Assembly: GCF_000341085.1 (NCBI RefSeq) | Contig: NZ_ANBA01000002.1 | Location: forward strand, 372,001 to 436,000 | DNA length: 64,000 nt | Direction of reading: 5' to 3' | Source: Nocardiopsis ganjiahuensis DSM 45031 | GTDB taxonomy: Bacteria > Actinomycetota > Actinomycetes > Streptosporangiales > Streptosporangiaceae | In this document: in pieces, positions 1 through 7,717 of the stretch | Layout of the letters: each line of letters starts with the position of its first letter | Numbering within the stretch: the stretch's first letter is position 1 | Notes under the pieces: generated by a model | Seen by the model: the letters and a program-made list of their open reading frames with translations, nothing else | Databases searched by the model: none | Told to the model about the DNA's origin: nothing | Translations under genes and position numbers: made by a program

Positions 1-2770
1 GGTAGGAGTCGTCGCCGTCGTGCAGCACCGTGCGCTCGGGGTGCACGACGCGACCGTCGACGAGGTTGTCGGTGACGTCGAGCAGGCCGCTGATGAACTG
101 CTTGTAGCAGGAGACGACCTCGGCCATCACCTCCTCGCGGCTGCCGCCGGCGGGCAGGCGCTTGCAGACGAACCCGCCCTTGGCGCCGCTCGGCACGATG
201 ACGGAGTTCTTCACCATCTGTGCCTTGACCAGCCCGAGGATCTCGGTCCGGAAGTCCTCGAACCGGTCCGACCAGCGCAGGCCGCCGCGGGCCACGGAGC
301 CGAACCGCAGGTGGACGCCCTCGACCCGCGGCGAGTAGACGTACATCTCGAACCGGGGCCGCGGGTGGGGCAGGTCCGGGATCTCCTGCGGGTTGAGCTT
401 GAGCACCAGGTAGGGGCGCCCCTCGGAGCCGCCCTGGTAGTGGTTGGTGCGCAGGGTGGCCTGGATGACCGCGAGGAACGAGCGCAGGATGCGGTCGTGG
501 TCCAGGCTGGCCACACCCTCCAGCTCGCCCTCGATCTTGCCCACCAGCACGGAGCCGCGTTCCTCACGGCCCTCGTCGGACTGGTCCGGGTCGAAGCGGG
601 TCTCGAAGAGCTCCACCAGCAGGTTGGCGATCCCGACGTTGGCGACCAGGACGTCGGCCAGGTAGTCGGGGGTGAAGGTCGAACCGGTCTGGCGCAGGTA
701 CTTGGCGTAGGCGCGCAGCACGGTGAGCTGGCGCCAGTCGAGACCGGCGCGCACGACCAGGGCGTTGAACCGGTCGGACTCGCCGAGGTCGCGCCAGGAG
801 GCGTCGAAGGCGTCCTCGAAGAGCGCCTTGAGGCGGGCCGGGGACAGGTCGGAGGACTCCAGCGGGCCCAGCCCGAAGTCGTAGATCCAGACCCGGCCCA
901 CCCCGCCGACGGTGATGTCGTAGGGGAGTTCGTCCACGACCTCGACACCGAGGTGCTCCAGGACGGGCAGCACGCGCGACAGCGAGATGGGCTCGCCGAT
1001 CCGGGCGAGGCGGAACCGCCAGGTGGCGATGTCGGCCCCGTCGGGCTGGTAGAGGCTGGCCGAGAACTCGCCCTGGCGGTCGCCCGGCGTGGTGCGCTGG
1101 AGCAGCTCCTCGATCCGGGCGATGTCCTTGGCGGCCACGGTCGGGTCGTTGTCGACCTTGTAGGTCTCGGTGAGCCCGGGGCCGTAGCGCTCCTTGAGCG
1201 TGGTGGCGCGGGTGGGGCCGAACTCGTCGACGAGGGCGTCGTCGAAGTCCACGTCCCAGGAGCGGGCCGCCTGACGGACCTTCTCCTCCAGGGCGACCTG
1301 GTCGATGTCGGCGAGGGTCTCGCCGTGCTGGGCGCGGGCCACCAGGTACAGGCGGGCCAGCGGGGCGGCGCCGATCATCACGTTGTGGTCCATGGTGGCG
1401 CCGTGGAAGGCCTCGGCCAGGACCTTCTGGATGTCGAGCCGCACCTGGGTGCTGTACTCGTCGCGCGGCATGTACACGAAGCAGGACATGTACCGGCCGC
1501 CGTAGGGGTCGCGGCGCATGAACAGCTTGGTGCCGCGGCGGTCGCGCAGGCGCAGGACGCCGCGGACGATGCTGTAGAGCTCGCCCACGGGGATCTGGAG
1601 GAGCTCCTCGCGCGGGAAGGTCTCCAGGAGCTCGATCAGGTCCTTGCCGTCGTAGCTGTCGGCGTCGAAACCGGCCTGGGCCAGCACCTCGGCCTGCTTG
1701 CGGCGCAGGATCGGGATCTGGGCGATGCTGCTGGTGTTGGCCTGGGAGGTGAACAGGCCGAGGAAGCGGCGCTCGCCGACGATGTTGCCCTGGGCGTCGA
1801 ACTTCTTGACGCCGATGTAGTCGAGGTACTTGGGCCGGTGGACGGTGGCCCGGGAGTTGGCCTTGGTGAGCACCAGGACGTAGGGCTCGCGGGCCTTGCC
1901 GCGGATCTCCGGGGGCAGGGCCGCGAAGCTGGTGGAGGCGGGCGAGTCCATGCGCAGGACGCCCAGTCCGGTGCCGGGCTCGGGGCGCAGCGAGTCGTCG
2001 CCGTTCTCGTCGGTGACGAGGGAGTACTCCCGGTAGCCCATGAAGGTGAAGTGGCGGCCGGCGATCCAGCGCAGGAAGTCGACGCTCTCGCCGATCTCAC
2101 GGGGGTCGACACCGCCCGCGACCAGGCGGTCCGGGTAGGCGGAGAGCTCGTCGGCGATCCGGATGACCCGGTCGCTCATCTTGGCGGAGTCCTCGTCCAC
2201 GTAGCGGACGTCGTTGAGGACGCGCTCCAGCTTGGTGGTGATCTCCTTGACCCGCTCGGGGTCGCTCTGCCGGTCGATCTCGATGTGCATCCACGACTCG
2301 TCGGTCGGCAGCAGGCCGTCGCCGCCGATCTCCGGGTCGACCTCGACGAGGCGGCCGGACAGGTCGCGGCCGACGGTCATCTGGGGGTGGATGATCAGCC
2401 GCACCCCGGCGCCCAGCTCCCTGAGGGCCATGGTCACCGAGGACACGAGGAAGGGTGCGTTGTCGGTGACGATCTCGACGATGCTGGTCTGCTGTTCCCA
2501 GCCGTCGCGTTCGAGGGTCGGGGTGTAGACCCGGACCTTGGCCCGCCCCGGCGCGCGTTCGGCGCCGAAGGAGCGGTGCGCCTCCGCGATCCCGCAGACC
2601 TGATCAGCGCTGCGTCCGCTGATCTCCTCGGGGTCCGTGTGCCGGTAGTAGAGGGGAAGGAAACGTCGAACCGCGTCGGCGGCCTCGGGGCTCAGTCGGT
2701 CCCCGGGACTCCAGCGGGAGGCCGCGTCGCTGAGCAGCTTCTGGAGGATGACGTCGGATTGCCCGGACAT
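1..2770 (-). CDS. gdh: NAD-specific glutamate dehydrogenase (large, Bac_GDH family), N-terminal part
   Basis: Oxidatively deaminates L-glutamate to 2-oxoglutarate with NAD in the cytoplasm. About 923 codons are visible; the frame is open to the left edge, so the 3' part is outside the window (family length about 1600 residues). The start MSGQSDVILQ is at 2770. The N-terminal ACT-like regulatory region contains SIVEIVTDNAPFLVSSVTMA and GVRLIIHPQ. Further on, RGGLRWSDRFEDFR and VIVPSGAKGGF (the substrate-lysine loop) mark entry into the catalytic domain. The family assignment is firm. The 380-bp upstream region carries a 16-bp palindrome and a GTTAC direct repeat that may be nitrogen-control sites. 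Confidence 0.93.
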   Translation of the reverse strand, partial: MSGQSDVILQKLLSDAASRWSPGDRLSPEAADAVRRFLPLYYRHTDPEEISGRSADQVCGIAEAHRSFGAERAPGRAKVRVYTPTLERDGWEQQTSIVEIVTDNAPFLVSSVTMALRELGAGVRLIIHPQMTVGRDLSGRLVEVDPEIGGDGLLPTDESWMHIEIDRQSDPERVKEITTKLERVLNDVRYVDEDSAKMSDRVIRIADELSAYPDRLVAGGVDPREIGESVDFLRWIAGRHFTFMGYREYSLVTDENGDDSLRPEPGTGLGVLRMDSPASTSFAALPPEIRGKAREPYVLVLTKANSRATVHRPKYLDYIGVKKFDAQGNIVGERRFLGLFTSQANTSSIAQIPILRRKQAEVLAQAGFDADSYDGKDLIELLETFPREELLQIPVGELYSIVRGVLRLRDRRGTKLFMRRDPYGGRYMSCFVYMPRDEYSTQVRLDIQKVLAEAFHGATMDHNVMIGAAPLARLYLVARAQHGETLADIDQVALEEKVRQAARSWDVDFDDALVDEFGPTRATTLKERYGPGLTETYKVDNDPTVAAKDIARIEELLQRTTPGDRQGEFSASLYQPDGADIATWRFRLARIGEPISLSRVLPVLEHLGVEVVDELPYDITVGGVGRVWIYDFGLGPLESSDLSPARLKALFEDAFDASWRDLGESDRFNALVVRAGLDWRQLTVLRAYAKYLRQTGSTFTPDYLADVLVANVGIANLLVELFETRFDPDQSDEGREERGSVLVGKIEGELEGVASLDHDRILRSFLAVIQATLRTNHYQGGSEGRPYLVLKLNPQEIPDLPHPRPRFEMYVYSPRVEGVHLRFGSVARGGLRWSDRFEDFRTEILGLVKAQMVKNSVIVPSGAKGGFVCKRLPAGGSREEVMAEVVSCYKQFISGLLDVTDNLVDGRVVHPERTVLHDGDDSY

Positions 2771-2939
2771 AGGGATCTCTCACTCCTTTGTGAGCAACGT
2801 CGCACGAGCGCATGGGAGAACACCCGGTCATGTGACGTGTATGGCTCGTCAGTCGACCTGTGAACTTCTGTGCTGAGTTGTGACTTCTCGTGAGGACCTT
2901 GGGCCGCAAGGAACCCACGAGGGTGTTGGTTGGGTTGGT

Positions 2940-2955
2940 ACCTGTGCGCACAGGT
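2940..2955. promoter_or_regulatory. Perfect 16-bp palindrome upstream of gdh
   Basis: The sequence ACCTGTGCGCACAGGT is identical on both strands and lies about 170 bp upstream of the gdh start. Perfect palindromes of this length in an intergenic region usually bind a dimeric repressor. The regulator is unknown. Confidence 0.5.
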
Positions 2956-3066
2956 GGCGTCAAACGAGGCGGTGGAACGTCGTTGTCCCTGCCTCTGCAC
3001 TGCCCCCGCCAGGCGGGGACCGTGACCAGGCTACTGCTTTTCGCGCCCGAGAACAGGACCAACACC

Positions 3067-3083
3067 GTTACACGGTAGTTACG
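3067..3083. promoter_or_regulatory. GTTAC-N6-GTTACG direct repeat, GlnR/MtrA-like box candidate
   Basis: Two GTTAC elements are spaced 11 bp apart, one helical turn. Actinobacterial GlnR boxes are built from GTnAC and GAAAC elements with 6-bp spacers, and MtrA also binds GTnAC-type repeats. The position about 300 bp upstream of a glutamate dehydrogenase start fits nitrogen control, but only one repeat pair is convincing. Confidence 0.35.
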
Positions 3084-3150
3084 TACTGTTAGAAGCGGAT
3101 TGCGGCAGTGGTCGCGGCGGACGCGGAAGCGCACCGCGGACCCAGTCTAG

Positions 3151-3846
3151 TTATCGGGCCGTCGCCTGGTGAACGGCGGTCATCACCGCTCTGGGATCGC
3201 TCAGGTCCGGAAGCACGATCTGCGCCCCGGCCTCACGCAGCTGCCCCTCGGTCGCTGAACCGTTGAGCACCGCGACCGGGGTCGCCCCGCCGATCAGCGC
3301 CGCACGCACGTCCGGGGCGGAACCGGTGATGAACACCGTCTCCTCCTCGGTGTAGGCCCGGCCGCCCTCACCCGAGGCGTGCAGGCGGATGGACTGGATG
3401 AGGCTGGACTTGGGGTAGTTCACCGAACCGAACCCGCCCACGGCCAGGTTGAGGTTCGTGTCCAGGCCGAAGGCCACCAGTTTGGCGGTGGCGTTGGCCC
3501 TGGTGCTCCCGCTGACCACGGTCTGCACGGTCTCCGGAAGGGCGGCCACAGCGGCCAGCGAGGCGGCCGCCCCGGGCATGACCCGGCCCTTGGCCAGCAG
3601 CTGGTCGTGGCGGGCGCTGAAAGCCGTCTCGAGGGCGGCCAGGAAGTCCGCCAGGGTCTCGGTGTCGGCCTCCACGTCGACGTAGTTGCGGGCGCAGAAC
3701 TCGAAGAACATCTCCGAGTCCGTCCGCCCGGCGGAGGAGGTCAGGTAGACCAGCGGTTCACCGGTGACCTTCTCGAAGGCCTCGGCGTAGGCGGCCCTCA
3801 TCACCTGCCCCACATCGAGGAGGGTGAGGTCGATGTTCCATAGCAC
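3151..3846 (-). CDS. HAD-like hydrolase family protein with degraded catalytic motifs
   Basis: This 231-residue protein has the HAD subfamily IA outline: motif I near residues 2-8, a helical cap with GRTDSEMFFEF, motif II VVSGSTRANA, and a motif IV region VFITGSAPDVRAAL. The motif I sequence LWNIDLTLL has Asn4 where the nucleophilic Asp is normal. The motif IV GDTPxD signature reads GSAPD, losing an acidic magnesium ligand. It may therefore be a non-catalytic fold or have altered chemistry. The start is GTG at 3846, with GAGGAG about 14 bases upstream; no ATG is available. It stands alone between gdh and the folate pair on the same strand. Confidence 0.8.
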   Translation of the reverse strand: MLWNIDLTLLDVGQVMRAAYAEAFEKVTGEPLVYLTSSAGRTDSEMFFEFCARNYVDVEADTETLADFLAALETAFSARHDQLLAKGRVMPGAAASLAAVAALPETVQTVVSGSTRANATAKLVAFGLDTNLNLAVGGFGSVNYPKSSLIQSIRLHASGEGGRAYTEEETVFITGSAPDVRAALIGGATPVAVLNGSATEGQLREAGAQIVLPDLSDPRAVMTAVHQATAR

Positions 3847-4076
3847 CAGGCGGCTGATGGCTGACTCCTCGGCGATCGGGGTTCGGGGACGCCACCATTG
3901 TGCCGGATGGGCGATTCATGGAGGAAACGGCGGCCGGACCCGGCCAGGGCACGGGGGTCGGAGCGCGGGTCCGGAACGCGGAGGCAGGGCGGGGGCACGG
4001 TTCCAGCCGCCCGGGAGCGGGAGCCCCTCAGGCCCGGCACGCACGCGTTCGCCGGCCCCGGGGGCTCCGTGCCCCG

Positions 4077-4967
4077 TCACTCCGGCGGTCGGTTCCGAGA
4101 GCCCTCGGCGGCCCGGTCCGCCGCCTGAACGGTGTGGCGGAGGAGCAGGGCGGTGGTGACCGGGCCGATGCCGCCGGGGACCGGGGTCAGGGCGGCCGCC
4201 TTCGGTCCCACCGTCTCGGCGTCCACGTCGCCGACGAGGCCGCCGTCCTCGGTGGGGTTGGTGCCCACGTCCACCACCACGGCCCCCTCCCGGACGTACT
4301 CGCCGGTGAGCAGGCGGGGACGGCCGACCGCCGCGACGACGATGTCGGCGGTGGAGGTCACCGAGGCCAGGTCCTTGGTGCGGGAGTGGCAGACGGTGAC
4401 CGTGGCGTCCCGGTCCAGCAGCAGGTGGGCCACGGGTTTGCCGACCACGGTGGAACGGCCGACCACGGCGACGGAACGGCCGCTGAGGTCGATCCGGTGG
4501 TGGTCCAGCACCGCCAGCACGGCTTCGGCGGTGGCCGGGGCGAAGGCGGGCAGACCGGCCGCGAGCCGCCCCAGGGAGACCGGGCCGGCGCCGTCCACGT
4601 CCTTCTCGAAGGCGATGGCCCCCGCGAGGTCGGCGGCGTTCGCGCCCTCGGGCAGCGGGGTCTGGAGGATGATCCCGTGCACCGCGGGATCGGCGCTCAG
4701 CCCGAGCAGGCGTTCGCGGATCCGGTCGGGGGTGGCGTCGGGGCCGAGGTCGGCGACCTCGCAGACGATGCCCGCCTTCTCGGCGGCCCGGGCGATGGAG
4801 CGCACGTACCAGGCGCTGGACTCGTCGGCCGTGGCCACCACAACCGCGAGCCCGGGCGGGGTGCCCTGCCGGGTGAGGCGTTCGGCCGTGGCCCTGGTGT
4901 CCTGGCGGATAGCCGCGGCCGGCTCCTTGCCGGAGAGCACGGTCCTGTCAGGGGATCCGGTGGTCAC
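4077..4967 (-). CDS. folD: FolD paralog: methylenetetrahydrofolate dehydrogenase, probable cyclohydrolase-defective
   Basis: Predicted to oxidise 5,10-methylene-THF to 5,10-methenyl-THF with NAD(P). FolD landmarks over 296 residues include YVRSIARA (54-61), LQTPLPEGA (101-109), EKDVDGAGP (121-129), the nucleotide-binding VVGRSTVVGKPVAHLL, and TPVPGGIGPVT near the C-terminus. The essential cyclohydrolase lysine of the YVxxK motif is Ile58 here, whereas Gln102 and the DVDG aspartates are kept. The usual PCTP segment is FAPAT. The GTG start overlaps the stop of the upstream cyclohydrolase-like gene by GTGA, so translation is probably coupled. The partner may supply the missing cyclohydrolase step. 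Confidence 0.88.
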   Translation of the reverse strand: MTTGSPDRTVLSGKEPAAAIRQDTRATAERLTRQGTPPGLAVVVATADESSAWYVRSIARAAEKAGIVCEVADLGPDATPDRIRERLLGLSADPAVHGIILQTPLPEGANAADLAGAIAFEKDVDGAGPVSLGRLAAGLPAFAPATAEAVLAVLDHHRIDLSGRSVAVVGRSTVVGKPVAHLLLDRDATVTVCHSRTKDLASVTSTADIVVAAVGRPRLLTGEYVREGAVVVDVGTNPTEDGGLVGDVDAETVGPKAAALTPVPGGIGPVTTALLLRHTVQAADRAAEGSRNRPPE

Positions 4968-5581
4968 TTGATCACCTCGCGGACCCGGCGGGTGACCTGG
5001 TCGGCGCGGGCGGCGATCCCGTCCACGCGGCCGGTGAGCGCGAGGAGCTCCTCTCTGACGCGGGGGTCCTCGACCCCGCCGAGGTTGACCTCCACGTTCA
5101 CCCGGGCGGTGGTCGCGGCGGCGCGGGCGGCCTCCGCCGCGGCGGCCACGTCGGTGACGACGTTGCGGTTGCCGATCGGCAGCAGCGCCTCACTGAGTTC
5201 GACGAGGCTCTCGGAGAGCCGGATGACGTCGGCCGGGGGCCTGCTCGCCCCGGCCAGGGCCGTGGCGATGGCCGCCGAGCGTGCCGTCTTGGCCTCGTCG
5301 GTGTCCTTGGGCAGCTTGTAGGCGTCGGCCACGGCGCCGAAGGCGGTCGCGTCCTCCTCCGCGAGCCGCAGGGCGTCGGCGCGGAGCCGGTCGGTCAGGT
5401 CCCTGACCCGGGTGATCTCCCCGGCGTGCTCGGCGTACTTCTCCCCGGAGCTGTAGCGGGCGACCATGCCCAGGAGCGCCGCGCCCTGGGCCGCGTGGAG
5501 TGCCGCCGTGGCGCCGCCGCCGGGGGCCGGGACGCGGTCGGCGAGCCGGGCGAGGAAGTCGCCGATCTTCTCGTCGTGCAT
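4964..5581 (-). CDS. fchA: Formiminotransferase-cyclodeaminase family protein, probable methenyl-THF cyclohydrolase (FchA-like)
   Basis: The 205-residue protein is an all-helical FTCD C-terminal-domain homologue. It begins MHDEKIGDFLARL, then the family glycine loop PAPGGGATAALHAAQGAALL, and later PIGNRNVVTDVAAAAEAARAA. Relatives act as 5-formimino-THF cyclodeaminases or 5,10-methenyl-THF cyclohydrolases. The ATG at 5581 is preceded by AAGGA at good spacing; longer upstream frames lack coding character. It overlaps the FolD paralog by 4 bases. No glutamate formiminotransferase or histidine-degradation gene is nearby, so a cyclohydrolase role with the FolD paralog is favoured by inference. Confidence 0.83.
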   Translation of the reverse strand: MHDEKIGDFLARLADRVPAPGGGATAALHAAQGAALLGMVARYSSGEKYAEHAGEITRVRDLTDRLRADALRLAEEDATAFGAVADAYKLPKDTDEAKTARSAAIATALAGASRPPADVIRLSESLVELSEALLPIGNRNVVTDVAAAAEAARAAATTARVNVEVNLGGVEDPRVREELLALTGRVDGIAARADQVTRRVREVIK

Positions 5582-5803
5582 GAGCGAAGTCCTTCTGGAA
5601 GGGGGTGGCCGGGTACACCCCGATCCTTCCATGGCAGCGCCCGTGCGGGGCGGGTCCGGCACGACCGAACAGGGCTCATGGCCAGGGAACACTGGAGAGG
5701 GGCCCGTTCGAGGAGGCCTCCCCCTGAGCCTGACCACGGGTTCCGGGGCAGGGGCCGAGACCGTGGTTCCACGCTCCCGGCCCCTCCAGGCCGCTGTCCC
5801 GGC

Positions 5804-7414
5804 CTACTCCCGGCCGGCCCCGGCTCGGGCCCGGCTCATGACGTCGTCGACCGACGCGACATCGGGCTCCGGCACCGCCTCCAGGAGCGGCAGGTCCTCC
5901 TCGAAGTCGACCGGGGCCGCCTCGCAGCGGGTGCCGTCCGCGGGCAGCTTCTGGTGGATCAGGTAGTCGTCGACGACCTCGGTGGTGCACTCGGTACGGC
6001 CGTAGACACCGTGACCGGCCCCCTCGTAGGTGACGAACACGCCGTCGTCGCCGAGCTGGTCCGCCAGGTTGACCGCCCAGTTGTACCCGGTGGCCGGGTC
6101 GTGGAGCGAGTTGATGACCATCAGGGGCTCGCTGCCGCTCACGTCGGTCGGGGCCTGGGGGTTGCGCACCTCCTGCTGTCCGAGGCAGGAGGCGACGTCG
6201 TCGACCGCGAGCATGCCGTAGCGCACGTCGGGGGCGAAGAGCCTCTGGCCGCTGCGCATGAGCGCGCTCCAGTCTCCGTAGCCGCGCACCGGAAGGCTGT
6301 AGTCGTTGCACAGCACCGCCGGGTAGGGGTAGGGCACCGACTCGTCGTCCCCCGCCGGACCGTCAGCCGTCTCCGCCGGCTCAGCCAGGTCGTCCTCCTC
6401 CGGGAACCCGACGCTCTCCGGATCGTCCAGCCACGCCAGGGTCGAGGCGAAGTCATGCCAGTCCGGCCCGTAGCCGGAGGAGAACGCCATGCCGATGAGG
6501 TCCTCCGCGGTCACCTCCCACGAACCTTCGGGGTCCTCGATGACGAGCTCGCCCGCATCAGCGCGTTTGAGCAGGTCCGTCCAGAGCGCCCGCGGGTCCT
6601 GTCCGTCCAGGGCGCACTGAGCGCTGCCCTCGCACCAGGCGACGAAAGCGTCGAAGGAGTCCTGCGCGGCCTCCGCCTGGGTCGCCAGGTACTCACCGGT
6701 GTCGAGGTTGTGGTCCATCACGCTGTCGAGCACGACTGCCCGGACCCGCTCCGGGTAGGTCTGGGCGTACTGCTGGCCCATGAGCGTCCCGTAGGAGACG
6801 CCGAAGAACGACAGCTGGTCGTCGCCGAGGGCGGCCCGGATCGCGTCGATGTCGTGGACGACGCTGAGGGAGTCGACGTGGTCGTGCAGCGGTCCGGTGT
6901 TCTCCCGGCAGTCCTCGCGCAGTTCATCGTTGTAGGCGGCGCGCGCCTGGAGTTCGGCCCGGCTGTCGAACAGGGCGCCGGGGTTGTCCTGCAGTGTCTC
7001 GACCGAGCACAGGACCGGGTGGCTGCCGCCGACCCCGCGGGGGTCGAAACCGACGATGTCGAACCTGTCGAGGACCTCGGGGCTGAAGACCTCCGGCGCG
7101 AAGAGCGCGAAGCCCACCCCGGAGCCGCCGGGACCTCCGGGGTTGATCACCAGGGATCCGATCCGCGAGTCGGGATCGCTCGCGGGGATACGGGCCAGAG
7201 CGAGGTCGATCGTCTCGCCGTCGGGGTCGTCCCAGTCGATCGGGACGGTCAGGGTGCCGCATTCGGCGTCGGGACTCTCCTCCTCCCCGCACGTCTCCCA
7301 GTCGATGCTCCGGACCGGGGTCTCGGGGAGGGGGTCGGCCAGGGCGGGCGGCGCCATGAGGGGGACGGCCAGCCCTGGCACGAGAATCAGGGGGAGCAGC
7401 GCTCCACGCTTCAT
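5804..7414 (-). CDS. Secreted alpha/beta hydrolase, TAP-like C-terminal domain (tripeptidyl aminopeptidase family)
   Basis: Likely a secreted peptidase releasing tripeptides, related to Streptomyces Tap/Slp enzymes. Residues 1-26 form a Sec signal peptide (MKRG, hydrophobic core, PPALA). The 536-residue protein has the oxyanion segment NPGGPGGSG (91-99), the nucleophile elbow GVSYGT with Ser207, a C-terminal TAP-like region with Asp439 (NSLHDPATG) and His468 (GAGHGVYG), and paired cysteines typical of the group. AAGGAG lies 6 bases before the ATG. A 19-bp inverted repeat sits 79-97 bp upstream of the start. It is monocistronic. Substrate is inferred from the family only. Confidence 0.88.
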   Translation of the reverse strand: MKRGALLPLILVPGLAVPLMAPPALADPLPETPVRSIDWETCGEEESPDAECGTLTVPIDWDDPDGETIDLALARIPASDPDSRIGSLVINPGGPGGSGVGFALFAPEVFSPEVLDRFDIVGFDPRGVGGSHPVLCSVETLQDNPGALFDSRAELQARAAYNDELREDCRENTGPLHDHVDSLSVVHDIDAIRAALGDDQLSFFGVSYGTLMGQQYAQTYPERVRAVVLDSVMDHNLDTGEYLATQAEAAQDSFDAFVAWCEGSAQCALDGQDPRALWTDLLKRADAGELVIEDPEGSWEVTAEDLIGMAFSSGYGPDWHDFASTLAWLDDPESVGFPEEDDLAEPAETADGPAGDDESVPYPYPAVLCNDYSLPVRGYGDWSALMRSGQRLFAPDVRYGMLAVDDVASCLGQQEVRNPQAPTDVSGSEPLMVINSLHDPATGYNWAVNLADQLGDDGVFVTYEGAGHGVYGRTECTTEVVDDYLIHQKLPADGTRCEAAPVDFEEDLPLLEAVPEPDVASVDDVMSRARAGAGRE

Positions 7415-7492
7415 ACACTTCTCCTTGGGGGGCGACGTTCTTCCGGGGGGGCAACGCTCTTCTGCGGAGAATCACAGACAACCGGGGTATCG

Positions 7493-7511
7493 CCGTTCAC
7501 TGTGTGAACGG
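7493..7511. promoter_or_regulatory. Inverted repeat CCGTTCAC-TGT-GTGAACGG, operator candidate
   Basis: Two perfect 8-bp arms flank a 3-bp centre, 79-97 bp upstream of the secreted hydrolase start. Such symmetry over 19 bp suggests a dimeric regulator site. The cognate regulator is not evident in the window. Confidence 0.55.
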
Positions 7512-7618
7512 TTCCCCGGGATTACCGGAGAGAACTTCTGCCGGCCCGGAATCCGACCCGGGACCGCGCGTCGTTCGTGTTCGAGCCGCCCTCTGGGATC
7601 GCGTCTTCTTCCGGAACA

Positions 7619-7655
7619 CCAAAAGGCGCCGAAGACCTTCGCGGTCCTCGGCGCC
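7619..7655 (-). terminator. Rho-independent terminator of the pectate lyase gene
   Basis: On the minus strand a stem starting GGCGCC and closing on GGCGCC (12-13 pairs with one mismatch, loop about 5) is followed directly by TTTT. It lies about 65 bp after the pectate lyase stop. Confidence 0.8.
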
Positions 7656-7717
7656 CGGTACGACTTCTCCCAGATCCTGGGTTCACCCGGTTCCTGGAGC
7701 CGGAATTCTCCCGGTTC

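Larger units (their letters stand above)
2771..3150. other. Intergenic regulatory region upstream of gdh
   Basis: This 380-bp gap separates the gdh start from the end of the HAD-like gene. It is less GC-rich than its neighbours. It holds a perfect palindrome at 2940-2955 and a GTTAC-N6-GTTAC direct repeat at 3067-3082. Short frames here show no family similarity or codon bias and I do not call a gene. Confidence 0.6.

Noticed and set aside
20-2863. Long open frame on the plus strand opposite gdh (over 900 codons)
   Set aside because: High-GC DNA leaves antisense frames open. It has no family signature and reads as a Val/Gly/Ala/Asp/His-rich shadow, whereas the minus strand encodes clear glutamate dehydrogenase.
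5750-5785. Terminator after the secreted hydrolase gene
   Set aside because: The 7-bp stem AGGGGCC/GGCCCCT has a 22-nt loop and no U-tract; too weak to call.
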